A stretch of 64,000 bases of DNA from Oxalobacter formigenes (lineage in GTDB: Bacteria > Pseudomonadota > Gammaproteobacteria > Burkholderiales > Burkholderiaceae_D): NCBI RefSeq assembly GCF_027158485.1, contig NZ_JAMKYJ010000009.1, one strand, 5' to 3'. The notes beneath the pieces are model-generated. The model made no database searches. It was not told the origin of the DNA and saw only the letters and a list, made by a program, of their open reading frames with translations. Below, one piece after another: positions 51,737 through 61,727 of the stretch (its first letter is position 1; every line of letters starts with the position of its first letter). The position numbers and the translations under genes are program-made.

Positions 51737-52366
51737 TCAGTTCCTGAAAACATCCGCCCCTTTCGGCGTCACGAATTTGAAGGTGCTGGCCGAAACAGGC
51801 GGGTTTTTCGTGAATTTCGTGAATTTGATGAGCGAAAGCTGGCCGAGCGAATCGTACAGCTCCATGGCTTCAGGCATGCCGTTTTTCATGCCGATGTTGA
51901 TTTTTTCAAATGGCGTGTCTTTTGTTTTCGGGATGGCTTCGACCCATTCATAACCTCCATGTGCCCCGGCGTTTCTGAGTTTGAAGCTTTTTTCCAGATC
52001 GTTACTGCCGAAAAGGATGGCAGCAGGGCTGGAACCCAGTGCATTGCCGAGTTTTTTGACGGTGACCTGATTTAAGTCCTTGTCGTAAATGTACAGGTTG
52101 ACACCATCGGCCTGAAGCACCTGTTCATACGGTTTTTTGTATGTCCAGATGAATTTGCCTGGTCGGGAAAAAATGAAAGTGCCCGAGGCCAGGTTGGTGA
52201 TCCGGGCCTTGTCGCCTCCCTTGACTTGTCCCTGGCTGAATTCGCCTTTGGCGGAACGGGCGTTGGTTGAAAAGCTTTTCAGCTGGTCAAGCGCTGTCGC
52301 GCTGGCAAATGCAGGGATGAGAACGAATAAAGCCATTGCTATGGCTTTTGAGAAAAATGGTCGCAT
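51737..52366 (-). CDS. lolA: outer-membrane lipoprotein carrier protein LolA
   Basis: A 209-residue periplasmic chaperone that carries lipoproteins from LolCDE to the outer membrane. A signal peptide (about 1-23, ending A-S-A) is followed by the LolA half-barrel, with a P-G-K-F-I-W-T-Y-K-K-P-Y-E-Q motif near 68-81 that is diagnostic. It follows ftsK on the same strand after 68 bases, the common ftsK-lolA order. Confidence 0.94.
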   Translation of the reverse strand: MRPFFSKAIAMALFVLIPAFASATALDQLKSFSTNARSAKGEFSQGQVKGGDKARITNLASGTFIFSRPGKFIWTYKKPYEQVLQADGVNLYIYDKDLNQVTVKKLGNALGSSPAAILFGSNDLEKSFKLRNAGAHGGYEWVEAIPKTKDTPFEKINIGMKNGMPEAMELYDSLGQLSLIKFTKFTKNPPVSASTFKFVTPKGADVFRN

Positions 52367-52434
52367 GATGTTTTGTCTGTTCGAAAAATGAATGTGTTTT
52401 TGACTGAAAAAATCCGTTTTCGTTTCTTTTACAC

Positions 52435-54765
52435 TTATTCGTTACTGGATGTTGGCACCAGTATTTCACGGTTGCCGTTGCTTTGCATCGGTGAAACGAG
52501 TCCGCTTCTTTCCATTTGTTCCAGAAGGCGTGCGGCACGGTTGTATCCGATGCGCAAATGGCGCTGGACAAGCGAAATGGAAGCCCGGCGGTTTTTGAGG
52601 ACGATGGCGACGGCCTGATCGTACAGGACGTCCGATTCATCGTCTCCGCCTCCGTTTTCGCCGAAAGCGGCATTCGGATCGTCTTCCAGTGTACCCCCTT
52701 CAAGAATACCCTCGATATAATCGGCTTCGCCATGTTCTTTCAGGAAGGTGACGACGCGATGAACTTCGTCATCAGAGACGAAAGCGCCATGCACGCGGTT
52801 CGGCAGGCCTGATCCCGGTGGCAGGTAAAGCATGTCGCCCAGACCCAGCAGGGTTTCCGCACCCATCTGGTCGAGGATGGTACGGGAGTCGATTTTGCTG
52901 CTGACCTGAAATGCCATACGCGTCGGGATATTGGCCTTGATCAGGCCGGTAATGACATCGACGGATGGGCGCTGGGTCGCGAGGATCAGGTGAATGCCTG
53001 CCGCACGCGCTTTCTGGGCAATACGGGCAATCAGTTCTTCCACTTTCTTGCCCACGACCATCATCAGGTCGGCGAATTCATCGACGATGATGACGATCTG
53101 GGGCATTTTTTCCAGCGGTTCCGGTGAATCCGGTGTGATGGAGAAAGGATTAGGGATTTTTTCCTCTTTCTTTTCCGCCTCGATGATGCGGGCGTTGTAT
53201 CCGGCCAGATTCCGGACGCCGAGATGCGACATCAGCCGGTAGCGTTTCTCCATTTCCGCTACGGCCCAGTTCAGGGCGTGGCCTGCCTGCCGCATGTCGG
53301 TGACGACCGGGGCGAGCAGGTGGGGAATACCCTCGTAGATCGACAGTTCGAGCATTTTCGGGTCAATCAGGATCAGCCGGACCTGACTCGGATCGGCCTT
53401 GTAGAGCAGGGACAGAATGGTGGCATTGATACCGACGGATTTGCCGGAACCGGTCGTGCCTGCAATCAACAGATGAGGCATTCTGGCAAGATCGGCGACA
53501 ACCGGATTGCCTGCAATATCTTTACCCAGCGCGATGGTCAGTCTGGAAGAGGCGTCACTATAGACTTTGGAACTCAGGATTTCCGTAAGGCGGACGATCT
53601 GGCGTTTGGAGTTCGGCAATTCGAGTGCCATGTAATTCTTGCCGGGAATCGTTTCGATGACCCGGATGGAAACCAGCGAGAGCGATCGGGCGAGATCGCG
53701 TGCCAGATTGACGATGGTGCTACCCTTGACGCCGGTGTCCGGTTCGATTTCGTAACGGGTGACGACTGGCCCTGGATAGGCGGCGACGACACGGACGGTC
53801 ACACCGAAGTCGGACAGTTTCTTTTCGATCAGCCGGCTGGTGAATTCTAGGGTTTCGACGCTGACGGTTTCCTGCTGGGCGCCCACAGGGTCAAGCAGGG
53901 AAAGCGGTGGCAGTTCGCCATCGTGCATGTCGGAAAAGAGAACGACCTGTTTTTCTTTCTCGACACGTTCGGATTTCGGCACGTCGACAACTTGCGGTTC
54001 GATGTGCATCGGTGGTGCTTCGGTTACTCTGGCTTTTTCCTGACTGACGGTTTCCTCGCGTTTGACGGAAGCGACCTGTCCGATTTTCCGGTCTTCCCGC
54101 GCCGCTTTGGCTTTCATGAAAAAACCGAATACGGTTTCAAGTCCCGCTCCGATATTTTCCACGAGTTGCAGCCAGGACATTTGCAGGAAAAGGGAAAAAC
54201 CCACAGCGCATAAAAGCAACAGCAGCAGGGTTCCGGACATGAATCCCAGATAATGCTGCGCCGTATTGCCGACGATTTCACCGACGACTCCGCCGGGAAT
54301 ACGAGGTAACTGGATGCGCATGTTATACATGCGCAGATATTCGACGCCGCTGCTGGAAAACAGCAGGATCAGAAAGCCGATGTTTTTGAGAATCCGGTCC
54401 CTGAACCATGACGGTTCGGGTTCTTCCTGCAAGAGGAGCAAACGGGAGATGCGTTTGTATCCTGTCCAGGACGCTTTCAGAAACCAGAGGACGACCCACC
54501 ATGCAGACAGGCCGAATGTGAAAAACAGGATATCGGCGATGAAAGCGCCGATGCGTCCGCCCAGATTGGAAATGTGGGTGATCTGGCTGGCGTGCGACCA
54601 GCCGGGATCAGTCTTGTCGTAACTCAGAAAAATGAGCAGGAAGTAAAGGGTAATGGCGATCAGGACAAACCATCCCGCTTCCTTGATCAGTCGGGAAGAA
54701 CGGCTGGGCGTATCCGGTTTGATTTCCGGTTTTTTTCGGTCGTAGCTGGATATGTTTTTGCTCAT
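52435..54765 (-). CDS. ftsK: DNA translocase FtsK
   Basis: A 776-residue division-site DNA pump. Four N-terminal membrane helices (about 25-190) anchor it at the septum. A short linker precedes the alpha and beta motor domains, with Walker A G-T-T-G-S-G-K-S near 436-443 and Walker B V-I-I-V-D-E-F. The C-terminal gamma winged helix (about 705-770) reads KOPS sequences and activates XerCD at dif. The linker is short compared with E. coli FtsK (1329). I start at ATG 54765; an earlier in-frame start at 54795 adds ten residues. Confidence 0.96.
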   Translation of the reverse strand: MSKNISSYDRKKPEIKPDTPSRSSRLIKEAGWFVLIAITLYFLLIFLSYDKTDPGWSHASQITHISNLGGRIGAFIADILFFTFGLSAWWVVLWFLKASWTGYKRISRLLLLQEEPEPSWFRDRILKNIGFLILLFSSSGVEYLRMYNMRIQLPRIPGGVVGEIVGNTAQHYLGFMSGTLLLLLLCAVGFSLFLQMSWLQLVENIGAGLETVFGFFMKAKAAREDRKIGQVASVKREETVSQEKARVTEAPPMHIEPQVVDVPKSERVEKEKQVVLFSDMHDGELPPLSLLDPVGAQQETVSVETLEFTSRLIEKKLSDFGVTVRVVAAYPGPVVTRYEIEPDTGVKGSTIVNLARDLARSLSLVSIRVIETIPGKNYMALELPNSKRQIVRLTEILSSKVYSDASSRLTIALGKDIAGNPVVADLARMPHLLIAGTTGSGKSVGINATILSLLYKADPSQVRLILIDPKMLELSIYEGIPHLLAPVVTDMRQAGHALNWAVAEMEKRYRLMSHLGVRNLAGYNARIIEAEKKEEKIPNPFSITPDSPEPLEKMPQIVIIVDEFADLMMVVGKKVEELIARIAQKARAAGIHLILATQRPSVDVITGLIKANIPTRMAFQVSSKIDSRTILDQMGAETLLGLGDMLYLPPGSGLPNRVHGAFVSDDEVHRVVTFLKEHGEADYIEGILEGGTLEDDPNAAFGENGGGDDESDVLYDQAVAIVLKNRRASISLVQRHLRIGYNRAARLLEQMERSGLVSPMQSNGNREILVPTSSNE

Positions 54766-55034
54766 GAATCCGGTTATTTTGAAATGCAAAATCACTGCAA
54801 TACGGAGTATTGTATTCGTATTTCTTCAAGAGCCAAAATACAGGGATAAAAATCAAGGAATGGACAGTTAAAGTGAAACTGTTGTGACCGCATTCGTATC
54901 CTGTATTTCCGTTTCGTCTATAATCTTAGCAATAATTGGCAGGACTGATTGAAAATTGCTGAACGTTTTATGATATTTTCGATCCATTCACTGCGTTTTT
55001 TACCGAACATTCAATCATTTTCGACGGTTTTATT

Positions 55035-55994
55035 ATGACGACTTCTCCAATGCATGCCGATGTTTTGATTCTGGGTTCCGGCCCTGCCGGTTACACCGCT
55101 GCCGTTTATACGGCGCGGGCCAACCTGAAACCGCTTCTTGTGACCGGACTTGCACAGGGCGGTCAGCTGATGACGGCTTCCGACGTGGAAAACTGGCCGG
55201 GAGACCCGACGGGCGTTGCCGGTCCCGAATTGATGCAGCGTATGCTGGAACACGCTGAACGTTTCGATACCCGCATTGTGTTCGACCATATCCATACAGC
55301 CGAACTGACGAAAAAACCGATCCGGCTGATCGGCGATATGGGCGAGTACACTTGTAACGCGCTGATTATCGCGACTGGCGCTTCCGCCCAGTATCTGGGG
55401 CTGGAATCCGAACAGGCTTTCATCGGACGAGGGGTTTCCGGATGTGCTACCTGTGACGGTTTTTTCTATCGCAATCAGGAAGTGGCCGTCGTCGGCGGTG
55501 GCAATACTGCAGTAGATGAAGCAATTTATCTTTCCAACATCGCGTCCAAAGTGACCCTGATCCATCGTCGCGATTCGTTCAAGGCAGAACCGATTCTGGT
55601 GACGCGCCTGCTGGAAAGGGTTAAAGAAGGCAAGATCGAGATCATGTACGATACGACGATTGACGAAGTCTTGGGTGATGATTCCGGAGTGACCGGGATT
55701 CGGGTCAAATCGGTTAAGGATGGTTCGCTGAAAGTAGTGACCGTCAACGGTGTTTTCATCGCGATCGGGCATAAGCCCAATACGTCCATTTTCGAAGGCC
55801 AGCTTGAACTGGTGAATGGTTACATCAAAACCCGCATGGGACAGGATGGCATGGCGACGGCAACGAATATCCCGGGCGTTTTCGCCGCAGGTGACGTTCA
55901 GGATTACATGTATCGTCAGGCTGTGACGAGTGCCGGTTCAGGCTGTATGGCCGCACTGGATGCACAGCGTTATCTGGAAGAAGAATTGTCCTGA
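55035..55994 (+). CDS. trxB: thioredoxin reductase
   Basis: A 319-residue FAD/NADPH enzyme that reduces thioredoxin. The FAD loop G-S-G-P-A-G-Y-T-A-A is near 15-24, the redox pair C-A-T-C near 137-140, the NADPH loop G-G-G-N-T-A near 155, and a C-terminal G-D-V-Q-D FAD motif. A TATAAT at 54919-54924 is a likely -10 box without a good -35. The Smr gene begins 12 bases after its stop. Confidence 0.96.
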   Translation: MTTSPMHADVLILGSGPAGYTAAVYTARANLKPLLVTGLAQGGQLMTASDVENWPGDPTGVAGPELMQRMLEHAERFDTRIVFDHIHTAELTKKPIRLIGDMGEYTCNALIIATGASAQYLGLESEQAFIGRGVSGCATCDGFFYRNQEVAVVGGGNTAVDEAIYLSNIASKVTLIHRRDSFKAEPILVTRLLERVKEGKIEIMYDTTIDEVLGDDSGVTGIRVKSVKDGSLKVVTVNGVFIAIGHKPNTSIFEGQLELVNGYIKTRMGQDGMATATNIPGVFAAGDVQDYMYRQAVTSAGSGCMAALDAQRYLEEELS

Positions 55995-56006
55995 CGGTGA
56001 AGGGAA

Positions 56007-56645
56007 ATGGCTTCATCGAAAAAGATTACGGATCTCAAGGCACTGAAAAAAGTCGTCAAAAAGGCCAATGAGGATCGAAAGAAAGAGGAAGAGGAACGGA
56101 AAAGGGCTGAAAGGCAGTCCGTTTCCGACCGTGACCTTTTCCTGAAAAGTATCGGCGATGTGACGCCTATCGATAACAGGGATCGCGTCGCTCCTGTGTT
56201 TTCGTCGCCCAAACCGATTCCGGTACAAAGGATGGAGGATGAAAAACGGGCTCTCATGGAATCGCTTTCCGATGAGTTCAGTGTGGAAAGCCTGCTTGAA
56301 ACGGATGATGCCTTAAGCTATGCGCGCAACGGTATCGGACCGGATGTCGTCCGGAAATTGCGGCGCGGTCACTGGGTGATCGGTGACCAGCTTGATCTGC
56401 ACGGTTTCCGTCGCGACGAGGCACGGGAAATGCTGGTGGAGTTTTTGCGTCGCGCTTCCATAAGGGGTATCCGTTGCGTTCGCATCATTCACGGAAAGGG
56501 GCTCGGGTCGGTCAATCAGGAACCGGTTTTGAAAAAACTCGTTCACAAATGGCTGGTTCAGCGTGCGGATGTTGTCGCGTTCTGTCAGGCCAAACCGGCC
56601 GATGGCGGTTCCGGTGCGGTTGTCGTGCTGTTAAAAGGGAGTTAA
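56007..56645 (+). CDS. Smr-domain (MutS2 C-terminal-like) protein
   Basis: A 212-residue protein with a highly charged N-terminal helix (about 1-45, Lys/Glu/Arg) and a C-terminal Smr domain (about 125-212). The domain carries L-D-L-H-G-F and I-H-G-K-G motifs. Smr domains are nicking or RNA endonucleases in several proteins, including ribosome-rescue factors. This stand-alone form is common beside trxB in Burkholderiales. Only 12 bases from trxB, so likely co-transcribed. Its exact substrate is unknown. Confidence 0.87.
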   Translation: MASSKKITDLKALKKVVKKANEDRKKEEEERKRAERQSVSDRDLFLKSIGDVTPIDNRDRVAPVFSSPKPIPVQRMEDEKRALMESLSDEFSVESLLETDDALSYARNGIGPDVVRKLRRGHWVIGDQLDLHGFRRDEAREMLVEFLRRASIRGIRCVRIIHGKGLGSVNQEPVLKKLVHKWLVQRADVVAFCQAKPADGGSGAVVVLLKGS

Positions 56646-56758
56646 TCGGCTCAGGGACGCTGGTGTGAAAAGCATTGACCCGATATACTTGTCTTTTATG
56701 CCGGTTTGCCGGTTTATTCAAAATTCATGGTTGTTCAGGTTTATAAAGAGGGTTTTTC

Positions 56759-57211
56759 ATGTTTTCTTTTCTGAAAAAAGCGGTTCCGGTCAGTCTCGTT
56801 CTGGTTTCTGTCGGGGTTTTGTCTGCCTGTACTACAGGACAGGAAATGACGGCCAAGTTGACGGCACAGGCGGAAAAGGGGGATGTGGAAGCGATGGTCG
56901 AGCTGGCGGAGGTTTATTGCGGTGGCAAAAACATCGAACAGGACGACCAGATTTGCGGCATGTGGATGAAACGGGCAGCTGAAAAAGGCCATGTCCGTGC
57001 CCAGTATATGCTCGGCAGAATGTATGAACTGGGTCTGGGTATGAGAGCCGATCCGGTACAGGCATACAAGTGGTATAGCTTGTCTGCCCCCCATTATCAT
57101 ATGTCCCAGACTGGTGCAGAGACTGTATATGCCGTCATGACACCTGTCCAGCAGTCAGAAGCCAGAAAAGTGGCTGATGAGGCGAAGAAAACCATTCCTT
57201 CAAAACAATAA
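56759..57211 (+). CDS. Sel1-repeat lipoprotein
   Basis: A 150-residue lipoprotein: signal peptide with lipobox L-S-A-C giving lipidated Cys24. Two to three Sel1-like (TPR-related) helical repeats follow at about 30-115, with A-E-K-G-D-V-E-A-M, A-A-E-K-G-H-V-R-A-Q and A-Y-K-W-Y-S-L-S-A units. Sel1 repeats mediate protein contacts. No enzyme motif. GAGGG lies before the ATG. A hairpin follows the gene, then the GNAT gene. Confidence 0.82.
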   Translation: MFSFLKKAVPVSLVLVSVGVLSACTTGQEMTAKLTAQAEKGDVEAMVELAEVYCGGKNIEQDDQICGMWMKRAAEKGHVRAQYMLGRMYELGLGMRADPVQAYKWYSLSAPHYHMSQTGAETVYAVMTPVQQSEARKVADEAKKTIPSKQ

Positions 57212-57227
57212 TTTTTTCAATGATGTT

Positions 57228-57250
57228 GCCTGCATGTTTGCCATGCAGGC
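57228..57250 (+). terminator. hairpin between the Sel1 lipoprotein and GNAT genes
   Basis: A perfect 9-bp stem (57228-57236 with 57242-57250) with a five-base loop, then a short T-run after six bases. It ends 12 bases before the GNAT start and could act as a weak terminator or as a translational element. Confidence 0.5.
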
Positions 57251-57262
57251 GATGCTGTTTTT

Positions 57263-57847
57263 ATGCTTATCAGAAAGTTTCAGGAAGCCGATGTCCATGC
57301 CGCTGGCCAGATGGCTTACGATACATGGTCGTATGAACTGAATGGTGTCGGGCACGATTTGAACCGGTTTATCCATGAATACATGGTCCGTTATTACGAT
57401 ACGAACCGCCAGTATTCTTTCAGTCTGGTCGACCAGTCATTGAATGCCTTTTTACTGGCCGGTTTCAAAACGGATCAGGCCGGCTGCAATAAGTGGTTTG
57501 AAAACACGCTTTCCCGGTTTTTGCCTGAGGAAAAGGAAGTCGCCCTGGAATATCGGGACTATCTTTCCAGAAACGGTTCCGCCGTCAAAAAATATATGAA
57601 GGACGGGGATATCATGATGAACCTGTTCATGAGCAAGGGCGGTGGAACAGGACGGAGACTCTTGACCAGCTTCGAGGCGCTTTGCAGGAAAAATGCCGTT
57701 GAAAATATTTTCCTGTGGGCGGACGTAACCTGCAATTATTCTTATTACGAAAAGAACGGGTTTGAGATTCTGGAACGGTTCGCGAACAGGACACCGGTCG
57801 ATATCGGATGTCTCGATACGTATATTTTCAAAAAGAGACTGAATTGA
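57263..57847 (+). CDS. GNAT family N-acetyltransferase
   Basis: A 194-residue acetyltransferase. The acetyl-CoA loop (motif A) reads K-G-G-G-T-G-R-R-L-L near 134-143, and N-Y-S-Y-Y-E-K-N-G-F near 162-171 is the motif B region. The N-terminal third has a large insert before motif A, so it is not a minimal ribosomal-protein type enzyme. The acceptor is unknown. It lies between two hairpins and may be its own unit or a read-through product. Confidence 0.8.
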   Translation: MLIRKFQEADVHAAGQMAYDTWSYELNGVGHDLNRFIHEYMVRYYDTNRQYSFSLVDQSLNAFLLAGFKTDQAGCNKWFENTLSRFLPEEKEVALEYRDYLSRNGSAVKKYMKDGDIMMNLFMSKGGGTGRRLLTSFEALCRKNAVENIFLWADVTCNYSYYEKNGFEILERFANRTPVDIGCLDTYIFKKRLN

Positions 57848-57867
57848 TCGCTGATCTCTGAAATATG

Positions 57868-57896
57868 AAAAAGGGGAGCCATCGGCTCCCCTTTTT
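57868..57896. terminator. bidirectional terminator
   Basis: A perfect 13-bp inverted repeat (57868-57880 with 57884-57896), a three-base loop, A5 and T5 ends. It serves the GNAT gene and the convergent glnB. Confidence 0.9.
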
Positions 57897-57921
57897 CATC
57901 CTGTTCATTTGCAGGCGGAAT

Positions 57922-58260
57922 TCAAATCGCTTCCATTCCGGTTTCACCAGTACGGATACGGATGACCTGTTCGATGTCCTGCACGAAAATTTTTCCGTCG
58001 CCGATTTTTCCGGTACGTGCCGATTTCAGGATGGCTTCGATAGCCAGATCAAGCATGCTGTCGTCGACGACGACCTCGATTTTCACTTTTGGCAGGAAAT
58101 CGACCACGTATTCGGCACCCCGATAGAGTTCGGTATGGCCTTTCTGGCGGCCGAATCCCTTCACTTCCGTTACGGTCAGGCCGTTGATGTTGGCATCCGA
58201 CAGAGCTTCGCGTACTTCGTCCAGTTTGAAAGGTTTGATGATGGCTGTAATTTTTTTCAT
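57922..58260 (-). CDS. glnB: nitrogen regulatory protein P-II
   Basis: A 112-residue P-II signal protein that senses 2-oxoglutarate and ATP/ADP and controls glutamine synthetase and its adenylyltransferase. Tyr51 in the T-loop, the uridylylation site, is present; the B-loop T-G-K-I-G-D-G-K and the C-loop R-I-R-T-G-E are intact. It lies downstream of nadE on the same strand, a pair common in Burkholderiales. No amtB is seen here, which favours GlnB over GlnK. Confidence 0.92.
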   Translation of the reverse strand: MKKITAIIKPFKLDEVREALSDANINGLTVTEVKGFGRQKGHTELYRGAEYVVDFLPKVKIEVVVDDSMLDLAIEAILKSARTGKIGDGKIFVQDIEQVIRIRTGETGMEAI

Positions 58261-58279
58261 GCGAACTCCGTTGGCAGTA

Positions 58280-58312
58280 AAAAAGAAACCGCTTGTGAAA
58301 AATGCACAAGCG
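58280..58312 (-). terminator. intrinsic terminator after nadE (reverse strand)
   Basis: An 8-bp stem (58290-58297 with 58305-58312) followed on the reverse strand by a T-rich run (58278-58288). It separates nadE from glnB, so glnB may have partial independence. Confidence 0.65.
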
Positions 58313-58336
58313 ATTTTATTTTAAAACATTTTGTTT

Positions 58337-59950
58337 TCAATCGCGATATTTCGATGTGATCGGGCATCTCCAGTCGCGTCCGAAACCGCGTGGCGTAATC
58401 CGGATACCGATCGGTGCCTGACGCCGTTTGTATTCGTTGATACGCATCAGACGAACAATTCGTTCCACGACGGTGGTGTTGTAACCGTTTTTGACGATTT
58501 CGCCCACGCTCCGGTTTTCTTCCATGAACATTCTGACGATGGTGTCCAGCACTTCGTATGGTGGCAGCGTGTCCTGATCGAACTGGTTCGGTTTCAGTTC
58601 GGCCGTCGGCGCACGGGTCAACATGCGTTCGGGGATGACGTCCGAGATCGAATTGCGGTAGTGGCAGAGTCGATAGACCAGCGTTTTGTAGATGTCCTTG
58701 ATAACGGCGAATCCACCGGCCATATCGCCGTAAAGAGTACAGTAACCGACGGCCATTTCACTCTTGTTGCCGGTTGTCAGGACGATGGAACCGAATTTGT
58801 TCGACAGGGCCATCAGAAGGGTTCCGCGAATGCGAGCCTGAAGGTTTTCTTCCGTCGAATCTTCGGGAAGCTTGTTGAACTGTGGCGCCAGTGTACTTAA
58901 AAATGAGGAGAAACAGTCGGAAATCGGAATTTCGTCGTAGGCGACTTTCAGGCGTCCAGCCATATCGCTGGCATCAATTTGTGAGATGTCGCTGGTATAC
59001 GGGGAAGGCATCATGACAGCCCGGACTTTTTCAGGCCCGAGTGCATCGACGGCGATCGCCAGAACCAGTGCGGAATCGACACCGCCGGACAAGCCGATGA
59101 TGACACCGGGAAAGCCGTTTTTGGTGACGTAGTCGCGCACGCCCAGAACCAGTGCACGATAAACCTCGCTTTCGACAGTCGGATGCTCCTCCATCCTGCC
59201 GTTGACGGGCTGTTTGTTATCGAACGAAACGATTTCAAGGTCTTCTTCGCATTGTTTCAGCTGGACACAAACTTTGCCATCGGTATTCATCGCGAATGAG
59301 CAACCGTCAAAGACCAGTTCGTCCTGACCGCCGACCAGATTGGCGTAAATGGCAGACATGCCTTGTCCGATGACGTTCTGGCGGACGATAACGGGACGCT
59401 GGTGCATTTTGCCCATGTGGTATGGTGAGCTGTTCATGACCAGCATGACATCGGCACCGGCAGCCCGTGCTTTTTGTGGGGGCAATGGAAACCACACGTC
59501 TTCGCAAATGCCGATTCCGAAACAGACACCTTTGACCTTGAACACGAGCGGTTCATTGCCCGGGGCAAAGTATCTCTTTTCGTCGAAAACGGTGTAGTTC
59601 GGCAATTCCTGTTTGAAATAGGTACCGATGATGGTGCCGTTTACCAGAATGGAACAGGCGTTGTAACACAGTCCACCCTTGATCAGATGATGGCCCACCA
59701 GTACAAATACATTGTCAAGATCGGCCAGTTCGTTTTTAAGCCTGTCCAGTTCCAGTTGTGTGGAAGAATGAAAACTGTGTTGCAAAAGCAGGTCTTCAGG
59801 AGGATAGCCGGTCAGGGACAGTTCAGGTGTCAGGACGATATCGGCTCCGAGCGCAGCCGCTTTCCGGACGAATTCTGCAATGCGTTCGCGATTGCCGGAC
59901 AGATCTCCGACGGTACTGTTGATTTGGGCGATGGCGACTTTGGGAGACAT
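58337..59950 (-). CDS. nadE: glutamine-dependent NAD+ synthetase
   Basis: A 537-residue two-domain enzyme converting deamido-NAD to NAD with glutamine as nitrogen donor. The N-terminal nitrilase-type glutaminase (about 1-260) has the E-K-C triad: Glu in T-P-E-L-S-L-T-G-Y near 42, Lys near 115 and Cys in G-I-C-E-D-V-W near 150. The C-terminal synthetase has the P-loop S-G-G-V-D-S-A near 285-291. Transcribed toward glnB. Confidence 0.95.
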   Translation of the reverse strand: MSPKVAIAQINSTVGDLSGNRERIAEFVRKAAALGADIVLTPELSLTGYPPEDLLLQHSFHSSTQLELDRLKNELADLDNVFVLVGHHLIKGGLCYNACSILVNGTIIGTYFKQELPNYTVFDEKRYFAPGNEPLVFKVKGVCFGIGICEDVWFPLPPQKARAAGADVMLVMNSSPYHMGKMHQRPVIVRQNVIGQGMSAIYANLVGGQDELVFDGCSFAMNTDGKVCVQLKQCEEDLEIVSFDNKQPVNGRMEEHPTVESEVYRALVLGVRDYVTKNGFPGVIIGLSGGVDSALVLAIAVDALGPEKVRAVMMPSPYTSDISQIDASDMAGRLKVAYDEIPISDCFSSFLSTLAPQFNKLPEDSTEENLQARIRGTLLMALSNKFGSIVLTTGNKSEMAVGYCTLYGDMAGGFAVIKDIYKTLVYRLCHYRNSISDVIPERMLTRAPTAELKPNQFDQDTLPPYEVLDTIVRMFMEENRSVGEIVKNGYNTTVVERIVRLMRINEYKRRQAPIGIRITPRGFGRDWRCPITSKYRD

Positions 59951-60185
59951 AATATTCGTTCAAATAAATGAGTGACATCCGGTGAAGCTGGAAAGAATAG
60001 CATATAACTTTTTCCATTTTCATGTTTGGACCTTTTCCAAAATGATAGACGAAATGGCGATGTCAATGTCTAAGGCCGCGGAATTTGGTTACAATGTCAA
60101 ATCTCGTTGGGCCGATTGTTGCCGGTTTGTTGTTTGTAAACCGTTTTTTGTATTGTCGGCCTTGTTCAACTGCTGGATTTTGTAA

Positions 60186-61664
60186 ATGGTTCGTATGCAA
60201 TACGTTTCGACTCGCGCACAAGACAAAAATGGAGCAAAACGCTCTTTTTCCCAAATCCTGCTCGAAGGACTGGCTCCCGACGGCGGTCTGTACATGCCGG
60301 ATGCCTATCCATCTGTCACGAAGGCAGAGCTGGATTCATGGCGTTCCCTGTCTTATGCCGGTCTCGCCTTTGAGATTCTCAAGAAATTTGCCGATGATAT
60401 TCCAGAGGCCGACCTGAAAGCGCTGGTCGAAAAGACCTATACGTCCGAAGTCTATAAAAATGTCCGTTCCGGCGATTCGAAGGATGCGATCACGCCTTTG
60501 CGTCTTCTGGAAGAAAAGGACGGCAAGACGCTCATGCTGCTTGGACTCTCGAATGGCCCGACTCTGGCATTCAAGGATATGGCGATGCAGATGCTCGGCA
60601 ATCTTTTCGAATACGAATTGACCCGCAAAAATGCCGAACTGAATATTCTGGGTGCGACTTCAGGCGATACCGGCAGTGCTGCCGAATATGCCATGAGAGG
60701 CAAGAAGGGCATCCGGGTGTTCATGCTGTCGCCGCACCGGAAAATGAGCGCTTTCCAGACGGCACAGATGTTCAGCCTGCAAGACCCGAACATTTTCAAC
60801 ATCGCTATCGAAGGGGTATTCGACGATTGTCAGGATATCGTGAAAGCCGTTTCCAACGATCTGGAATACAAGACGCGCCAAAAGATCGGGACAGTCAATT
60901 CGATCAACTGGGCGCGTGTCGTCGCTCAGGTGGTTTATTACTTCCGTGCGTATCTGCTGGCGACGCAAAACAGTGAACAGAAAGTGTCGTTTACTGTTCC
61001 GTCCGGCAATTTCGGAAATGTGTGTGCAGGGCATATCGCGCGCATGATGGGCCTGCCGATCGACAGGCTGGTCGTGGCCACGAATGAGAACGACGTTCTG
61101 GACGAATTTTTCCGTACGGGCATTTATCGCGTCCGCAAATCTGCGGAAACCTGGCATACCAGCAGTCCGTCGATGGATATTTCCAAGGCGTCCAATTTCG
61201 AACGCTTTATTTACGATTTGCTCGGCAAAGACAGTGTTCGCGTCAACAAACTGTTCAAACAGATCGAATCCAAAGGCTTTTTCGACCTGTCGGGCAAGCC
61301 GGGCAGCGATGGCGACGAGTTCGCGCTAGTCGGCGGTTTCGGTTTCGAATCCGGAAAATCCACCCACGCAGACCGTCTGGAAACGATCCGTTTCGTACAG
61401 AAAGAGTATGGCATCATGATCGATACGCATACGGCAGACGGCCTGAAAGTGGCGCGCGAACATCAGCAAAAAGGGATTCCGATGATCGTGCTGGAAACGG
61501 CTCAGGCAGCGAAATTCAATGAGACGATTTTCGAGGCGCTGGGCAAAAATGCCGATCGTCCGGCCGGTTTCGGGAAGATCGAAGACTTGCCGCAGCGTTT
61601 TACTGTCATGTCGGCTGATGCTGGCGAAGTCAAGGATTTCATTGCGGCACGAACGGGACTTTGA
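60186..61664 (+). CDS. thrC: threonine synthase
   Basis: A 492-residue PLP enzyme converting O-phosphohomoserine to threonine. The PLP lysine is K130 in P-T-L-A-F-K-D-M-A; the phosphate-binding G-A-T-S-G-D-T-G-S lies near 155-163. It is the longer, class with N-terminal extension form. In many relatives hom precedes thrC; here nadE lies upstream and divergent, and hom is not in the window. A second ATG nine bases in is possible. moeA follows 63 bases later. Confidence 0.95.
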   Translation: MVRMQYVSTRAQDKNGAKRSFSQILLEGLAPDGGLYMPDAYPSVTKAELDSWRSLSYAGLAFEILKKFADDIPEADLKALVEKTYTSEVYKNVRSGDSKDAITPLRLLEEKDGKTLMLLGLSNGPTLAFKDMAMQMLGNLFEYELTRKNAELNILGATSGDTGSAAEYAMRGKKGIRVFMLSPHRKMSAFQTAQMFSLQDPNIFNIAIEGVFDDCQDIVKAVSNDLEYKTRQKIGTVNSINWARVVAQVVYYFRAYLLATQNSEQKVSFTVPSGNFGNVCAGHIARMMGLPIDRLVVATNENDVLDEFFRTGIYRVRKSAETWHTSSPSMDISKASNFERFIYDLLGKDSVRVNKLFKQIESKGFFDLSGKPGSDGDEFALVGGFGFESGKSTHADRLETIRFVQKEYGIMIDTHTADGLKVAREHQQKGIPMIVLETAQAAKFNETIFEALGKNADRPAGFGKIEDLPQRFTVMSADAGEVKDFIAARTGL

Positions 61665-61727
61665 TTTTTTTGTCAAAGTTCAGAATCGTTTTTCCGACTT
61701 GAACGAAATTTGAGAGGCAGGCCTGAT